A stretch of DNA of 26,350 nucleotides from positions 1-26,350 of IMG/VR virus record IMGVR_UViG_3300049846_001207; one strand, 5' to 3'. Below are positions 22,788 to 26,350 of this stretch, piece by piece (the stretch's first letter is position 1; every line of letters begins with the position of its first letter). The notes beneath the pieces were generated by a model. That model was not told the origin of the DNA. It saw nothing but the letters and a program-made list of their open reading frames with translations, and searched no databases. Source of the stretch: a virus. The translations under genes and the position numbers were made by a program.

Positions 22788-23882
22788 TTATACACCAAAA
22801 TAAGATTCGATTTCATTTTTGATAGTCCCTGGTTCATATTTACCATTACCTACTTGCTTTAAGATAGGAAGAATGCTTTGTCTAGTTAAACTAGGATCTT
22901 TCTTCATAATAAACTTAAACAATTTTTGGTATTGCGCATCACTTAAAAAGGAAGGATTTATTGTATCTTTAAAATATTTTGATATAGTAGTTTTGAATAT
23001 ATCCAATGTTAATGGCGTGTCTGCTGCTGCTATTTCATCAATTTCCATTTCTTTGACGATATCCTTCAATCCGAATTTCTTAATTTCTTTCTGTAAAAAA
23101 CGTAAACGCTCGCTCATTTTAACTAGCTTACGGCCCGTTGATTTCCAATAATCTCCTAACGCTAATCCTTCTTCTTCTCTTAATTTTTTATTTTGTTTAA
23201 GGTACCTCTCAATTTCAAATAAAGCTCTATTACATTCTTTTATCGCAATATTTAATTTTTGCTTTGATGATATAGAAGTATCATTCTTATATTCTTTATA
23301 CGTAATCTCGTTAAGTAAGTCTTTAAATTTCATACTACTTTCTGCTAAATTTTTATTTTTAATGTCATTCATTACATTTTCCAAGTCAATACCTATATTT
23401 CCTATCTGATACCGACTGAACCATGGATTCCACCCATGCTTGTCTTCCACCCATTTAGTTAAGGTTTGTATATTCATACCTTCAAGAAAATTCTTTACCG
23501 GTATTTGTGAATTTACCCATTTTCTAGTATGTATGCCCTCACTATCAATCAAATGTTTATCATCACCGGGCATCTTTAACATAACGTGAACCGCATAACA
23601 TCCTGATTTGTCATTGAATTCTCTAAATGTCGGATATGAATTTATATCTTTAATAGGTTGCTCTTTATCTGCAGTTGCGAAATTCAATAAAATAATCTCA
23701 GGAGTAATTCCAAACCACTTCTTTATCGTGTAATATAAAAGTTTAGCGAATGCACCACAGCCACCTGAATTTATACTATCATATCTCCTATGTATGGCTC
23801 GTATGTCCTGATTAAACTGTTTCTCTTCGGTACCGGATAGTGCCCCAGTTTTACTAGATTCATGAATTAACTTAAGTTTCAT
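22788..23882 (-). CDS. Papain/NlpC-like cysteine peptidase-fold protein B
   Basis: Protein of 364 residues with leader MKLKLIHES (IHE|S). Residues 35-145 form the core: INSGGCGAFAKLLYYTIKKW with Cys42, GCYAVHVMLKM with His99, and KHLIDSEGIHT with Asp113. This Cys-His-Asp order is that of papain-fold (NlpC/P60 or transglutaminase-like) enzymes. Residues 137-156 (MNIQTLTKWVEDKHGWNPWF) are also conserved in the neighbour, its upstream paralogue. At 184 a second leader-like segment begins, MKFKDLLNEIT, followed by a helical Lys-rich domain (205-280) and a small C-terminal domain, as if two packaged proteins were fused. Activity is inferred from three residues and the paralogue; it may bind rather than cleave. 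Confidence 0.75.
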   Translation of the reverse strand: MKLKLIHESSKTGALSGTEEKQFNQDIRAIHRRYDSINSGGCGAFAKLLYYTIKKWFGITPEIILLNFATADKEQPIKDINSYPTFREFNDKSGCYAVHVMLKMPGDDKHLIDSEGIHTRKWVNSQIPVKNFLEGMNIQTLTKWVEDKHGWNPWFSRYQIGNIGIDLENVMNDIKNKNLAESSMKFKDLLNEITYKEYKNDTSISSKQKLNIAIKECNRALFEIERYLKQNKKLREEEGLALGDYWKSTGRKLVKMSERLRFLQKEIKKFGLKDIVKEMEIDEIAAADTPLTLDIFKTTISKYFKDTINPSFLSDAQYQKLFKFIMKKDPSLTRQSILPILKQVGNGKYEPGTIKNEIESYFGV

Positions 23883-23883
23883 T

Positions 23884-25239
23884 TTACTTTAGTTTCAATA
23901 ATTTATTACCGTATCTTACTGCCGCATATAGAGACTCTACTATATCTTTAATAGCTTCTGGTCCATTAGCATCAAATGCTTCTTCCATATATGCTACTAA
24001 ATCATTTTCAATTTCACGCTCCGTAGTCCATTTAGAATTGATATTGGATTTATATTTATACCCAACCTCTTGCAATCTAGTATTAGTATTTACTTCCGTT
24101 TTACCTTCATTCATAGGTTTAAACCAATTATTAGTTTTCGGTGCTTTCATAAATCCTTGTTTCTTAGCAGTTTCTTGCGCAGCGTTAGATGTTTGTCCTT
24201 TTTTGGAAAAAGCTTTCGGGGTTTGGTAACCAGGAACTCCACCTGTTGTCGATTCTTCGTTTGCCTTTTTATCAAATTTCACTACTATATTATATCCGGA
24301 TAACTCTTTTTTACCTAACTTTATCAATGTACCGAATATATCCGGGCCAAATCCTTTAGCTTCCATGTGCTTTACAAAATCATGCACTCCTTCGTCCGGA
24401 AAATACGCCAGCTGTACATGATCATGTTTGTCATACATAAAAGACAACCAACCGGTACCATATTTATATGTTTTAATACTACCACCCTTTGCTTTTATCT
24501 TAATATCACTAAGCCCCGGTAATTTTTCGAATTTATCTACAATATCTTGTAATTCATTATCACCAAAATTTAATGTAGTTTGTTGTTCAGTAACTGACAT
24601 CGATTCTTCCCATTTACCGGGTTTCGAAGGTTTATATGCTTCGTCTAATGTCTCGCGAACTATACTTCGGATCGTTTCTTTTAATTTTGTCATCTCCTTT
24701 ATTTCACTGCTCTTTTCACCTATTTTCTCTGCTGCTTTTAGTTGTTTCATAACATTTTCTAGTTGTTTAGCTATATTAGGAATTTCATTTCTATCAAATG
24801 TAGGATTCCACATATGAGCAGTATTTACCCATTTACTCAAAGTTTTGATAGTCATTTCAGTATTTAATATCGGTAACCTCATCTTTTTTTCGACAAAGTC
24901 AACCGTATGTATTCCGGTGCTATCAATAACATATTTACTGTTAGGGCCAATCATTATAGCTATATGATCCCATGGATGATAATCGGTACGAATTATATCT
25001 AAATTGATATCGCGGTCATCTTCATGCCTCATGAAAACAGCTATCGTTGGATCTATACCGAATTCTTTTTTAACAGCGTAGTAAAGTAATTTAGCGAATG
25101 CTCCGCATCCGCCGGTATTAATATTATCATGCCTATCTTTTCTATACTTAGAATCTATATGACGTAATCCTATATTCAGAGCCTTTTCTTTTGACCCCGT
25201 AGTAATTCCTGTCTTGCTATCCTCAGTACGAATTTCCAT
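23884..25239 (-). CDS. Papain/NlpC-like cysteine peptidase-fold protein A
   Basis: Protein of 451 residues; ATG is the first possible start after the gp21 stop. The N-terminal 165 residues match the next gene: SKTG near residue 10, NINTGGCGAFAKLLYYAVKK (Cys45), WDHIAIMIG (His92), KYVIDSTGIHT (Asp106) and MTIKTLSKWVNTAHMWNPTF. His and Asp are 14 residues apart in both. At 183 a leader-like MTKLKETIRSIVRETLDEAY begins. Residues 222-325 form an alpha/beta domain (GWLSFMYDKHDHVQLAYFPD), then a linker with GVPGYQTPKAFSKKG, an NEGK site and a helical end. Its own N-terminus (MEIRTEDSKTG) lacks the Lys/Leu leader. It lies just after the prohead protease gene. Peptidase, amidase or inactive structural roles are all open. 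Confidence 0.75.
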   Translation of the reverse strand: MEIRTEDSKTGITTGSKEKALNIGLRHIDSKYRKDRHDNINTGGCGAFAKLLYYAVKKEFGIDPTIAVFMRHEDDRDINLDIIRTDYHPWDHIAIMIGPNSKYVIDSTGIHTVDFVEKKMRLPILNTEMTIKTLSKWVNTAHMWNPTFDRNEIPNIAKQLENVMKQLKAAEKIGEKSSEIKEMTKLKETIRSIVRETLDEAYKPSKPGKWEESMSVTEQQTTLNFGDNELQDIVDKFEKLPGLSDIKIKAKGGSIKTYKYGTGWLSFMYDKHDHVQLAYFPDEGVHDFVKHMEAKGFGPDIFGTLIKLGKKELSGYNIVVKFDKKANEESTTGGVPGYQTPKAFSKKGQTSNAAQETAKKQGFMKAPKTNNWFKPMNEGKTEVNTNTRLQEVGYKYKSNINSKWTTEREIENDLVAYMEEAFDANGPEAIKDIVESLYAAVRYGNKLLKLK

Positions 25240-25245
25240 TAAGTC

Positions 25246-25854
25246 TTAGAACTTTATATTTTGTGATATTAAGATATCCGTTACTATTTTATTTATTTTA
25301 TCGTATTTGCCAACGGTTCTAGAACCTTGAACAGATTCATTTACAGGCGCCATGAAAGCTCCGTGAGTGCTAGGATTTGATACAAAGTCCCAAGCTACTA
25401 ATTCAAAATCATCTTGTACTTCAACTGAATTTTCATCCAATTGCTTAACAGATCCCAACCCTCGTGAACTAATACCTAATGTTATCCCAGCTTCGAAAAG
25501 TTCTTTTAAAATTTTACCTGCAGGAGTGTTCAATACCTCAATAGTACCTTGAACATCATTACCATTCCAATGTACTTCTAATATATTATGCGACACATTA
25601 CTAAGATTCACTACTGAACTATCAGGGTGATCTAGCTCTCCTAATGCACGTTTCTGCGCTATATTAGTGGAAGCATATTTTTTTATTTCACGTTCCAATA
25701 TAGTGCGTGGATATATACGACCATTCTGATTCTTAGATTCGGCTCGTTGCAAAACTCCTTTAACAATTAAACGACCATCATTTTCTTTCAATGATTCGTT
25801 TATTTGTTCCCTAGATATCCTAAACGGTATATAGTCTACTAATATATGTTTCAT
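25246..25854 (-). CDS. 21: Prohead core protease (gp21-like)
   Basis: Protein of 202 residues, close to T4 gp21 (212). It matures the prohead by cutting scaffold, capsid and internal proteins after (L/I)-x-E. Matches to T4: GRLIVKGVLQRAES then NGRIYPRTILEREIKKY (T4: NKRLYPKRILEKAVKDY), RALGELDHP with catalytic His76 (T4: QALGELNHP), WNGNDVQGTIEVLNTPAG, and LGISSRGLGSV with the catalytic Ser at 129/130 (T4: PGVSSRGLGS). AWDFVSNPSTHGAF may supply the acidic residue. INE|S (18-21) and VNE|S (171-174) are likely self-processing sites. The ATG overlaps the stop of the upstream gene as TAATG. It opens an operon of six genes ending at the terminator near 21000. Confidence 0.95.
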   Translation of the reverse strand: MKHILVDYIPFRISREQINESLKENDGRLIVKGVLQRAESKNQNGRIYPRTILEREIKKYASTNIAQKRALGELDHPDSSVVNLSNVSHNILEVHWNGNDVQGTIEVLNTPAGKILKELFEAGITLGISSRGLGSVKQLDENSVEVQDDFELVAWDFVSNPSTHGAFMAPVNESVQGSRTVGKYDKINKIVTDILISQNIKF

Positions 25855-26350
25855 TACTTTGTTATATTATTTAATTCTTTTTCCAATTTGTAAATATGAA
25901 GTATTGTTAATAATGTAGATTCGTTAAATTTCTTTTTGGAAATAATACCATCCATTATATTAATAACTTCTGTAATTTTTATTTTGGTTGCAGAATCTTG
26001 TATTTTTTTATTTTTCTTCGAAATATCAGCTTTCAATCTAACCAATTCCGAATCAATATATGATTTCATAGTATCGGAATTAGAAACATTATTAATATAT
26101 TCACGCAATAATGATTTTTCTTTATCACCTAAATTAGTATATTTTTGATTAAATCGATCTACTAAAATCTTATACGCCAATTTACGTACACTATCGTCCT
26201 GTTTTTCATACTCTTCTAATATAGTGGTTCTAGTAGTCTTACCGTCAATAGGTTTGGCAGTAATAAATTCAACCAACGTACACCTTGAAGTTACAACTTC
26301 AGCCGGGCTAAAAGTAAAATCATTATTTTCTAGTAACTTATATATAGAAG
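25854..26350 (-). CDS. Helical protein upstream of gp21 (5' end outside window)
   Basis: The frame is open from the stop at 25854 to the right edge, giving at least 165 residues. A TTG at 26276-26274 is not needed as a start because the frame continues upstream as SIYKLLENNDFTFSPAEVVT. The protein is mostly helical and charged (KLAYKILVDRFNQKYTNLGD, then SLLREYINNVSNSDTMKSYI, and a Lys-rich coiled coil). I recall LLREYINNVSN-type proteins beside head genes of aquatic T4-like phages, without known function. Its place directly before the prohead protease matches that of T4 gp67/gp68 core proteins, but I see no sequence proof. TAATG coupling to gp21. Confidence 0.8.
   Translation of the reverse strand, partial: SIYKLLENNDFTFSPAEVVTSRCTLVEFITAKPIDGKTTRTTILEEYEKQDDSVRKLAYKILVDRFNQKYTNLGDKEKSLLREYINNVSNSDTMKSYIDSELVRLKADISKKNKKIQDSATKIKITEVINIMDGIISKKKFNESTLLTILHIYKLEKELNNITK

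Noticed and set aside
26274-26276. TTG start codon for a 140-residue protein upstream of gp21
   Set aside because: The frame stays open upstream to the window edge with similar composition, so the gene is 5'-truncated by the window rather than starting here.

Overview
The window is part of the structural (virion) region of a large, AT-rich, T4-like contractile-tailed phage. Every credible gene is on the minus strand, so transcription runs from high to low coordinates. Order along transcription: a 5'-truncated helical protein, a gp21-type prohead protease, two paralogous papain/NlpC-like proteins, three small or medium unknown proteins, terminator, gp22 scaffold, gp23 major capsid protein, terminator, PhoH-like ATPase, four fibre/virion-surface proteins, gp13-like neck protein, an unknown helical protein, gp14-like neck protein, an 80-residue unknown, a small HExxH metallopeptidase, gp15-like tail completion protein, a small coiled coil, gp18 tail sheath, and the start of a zinc-finger (probably HNH-type) gene. 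No portal, terminase, tail tube or baseplate gene is complete here.

Host: most start codons are preceded by A/T-rich leaders with little Shine-Dalgarno character (gp22, gp23 and gp18, for example). That would suit a Bacteroidota host, but this is inference only. The gp21/22/23/13/14/15/18 set, and the gp22 C-terminus in particular, resembles aquatic T4-like phages.

Head module (18261-26350): the protease, scaffold and capsid genes are present in the usual order, but five extra genes sit between gp21 and gp22. Several of these, and two genes in the neck cluster, begin with a short basic/hydrophobic peptide of the form MKLKxLLxE. This ends in an (L/I)-x-E site like those cut by T4 gp21 and resembles the T4 capsid-targeting sequence. 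I propose that the phage packages a set of internal proteins, including two Cys-His-Asp peptidase-like paralogues.

Fibre module (6874-17342): two long fibres carry 14-residue SHAEG (YadA-head/Hep_Hag-like) arrays, each interrupted by a related domain of about 130 residues. A third fibre carries 15-residue Ser/Thr/Ala repeats, and a fourth gene encodes a beta-rich virion protein. Shared modules indicate recombination among the fibre genes.

Neck/tail module (1-6826): genes overlap tightly, often as ATGA or TAATG. An unusual in-frame duplicated 20-codon segment lies immediately after the stop of the 227-residue protein, and its differences from the internal copy are mostly synonymous.

Regulation: the octamer ATATTTAT (coding-strand sense) recurs in the gaps in front of seven genes or gene groups, with a one-base variant before gp18. 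It is a candidate phage late promoter. Two good intrinsic terminators isolate the gp22-gp23 unit. No stretch over 300 bases lacks a gene; the longest gaps are 20830-21028 and 17343-17500. I see no tRNA, CRISPR array, insertion sequence or origin.
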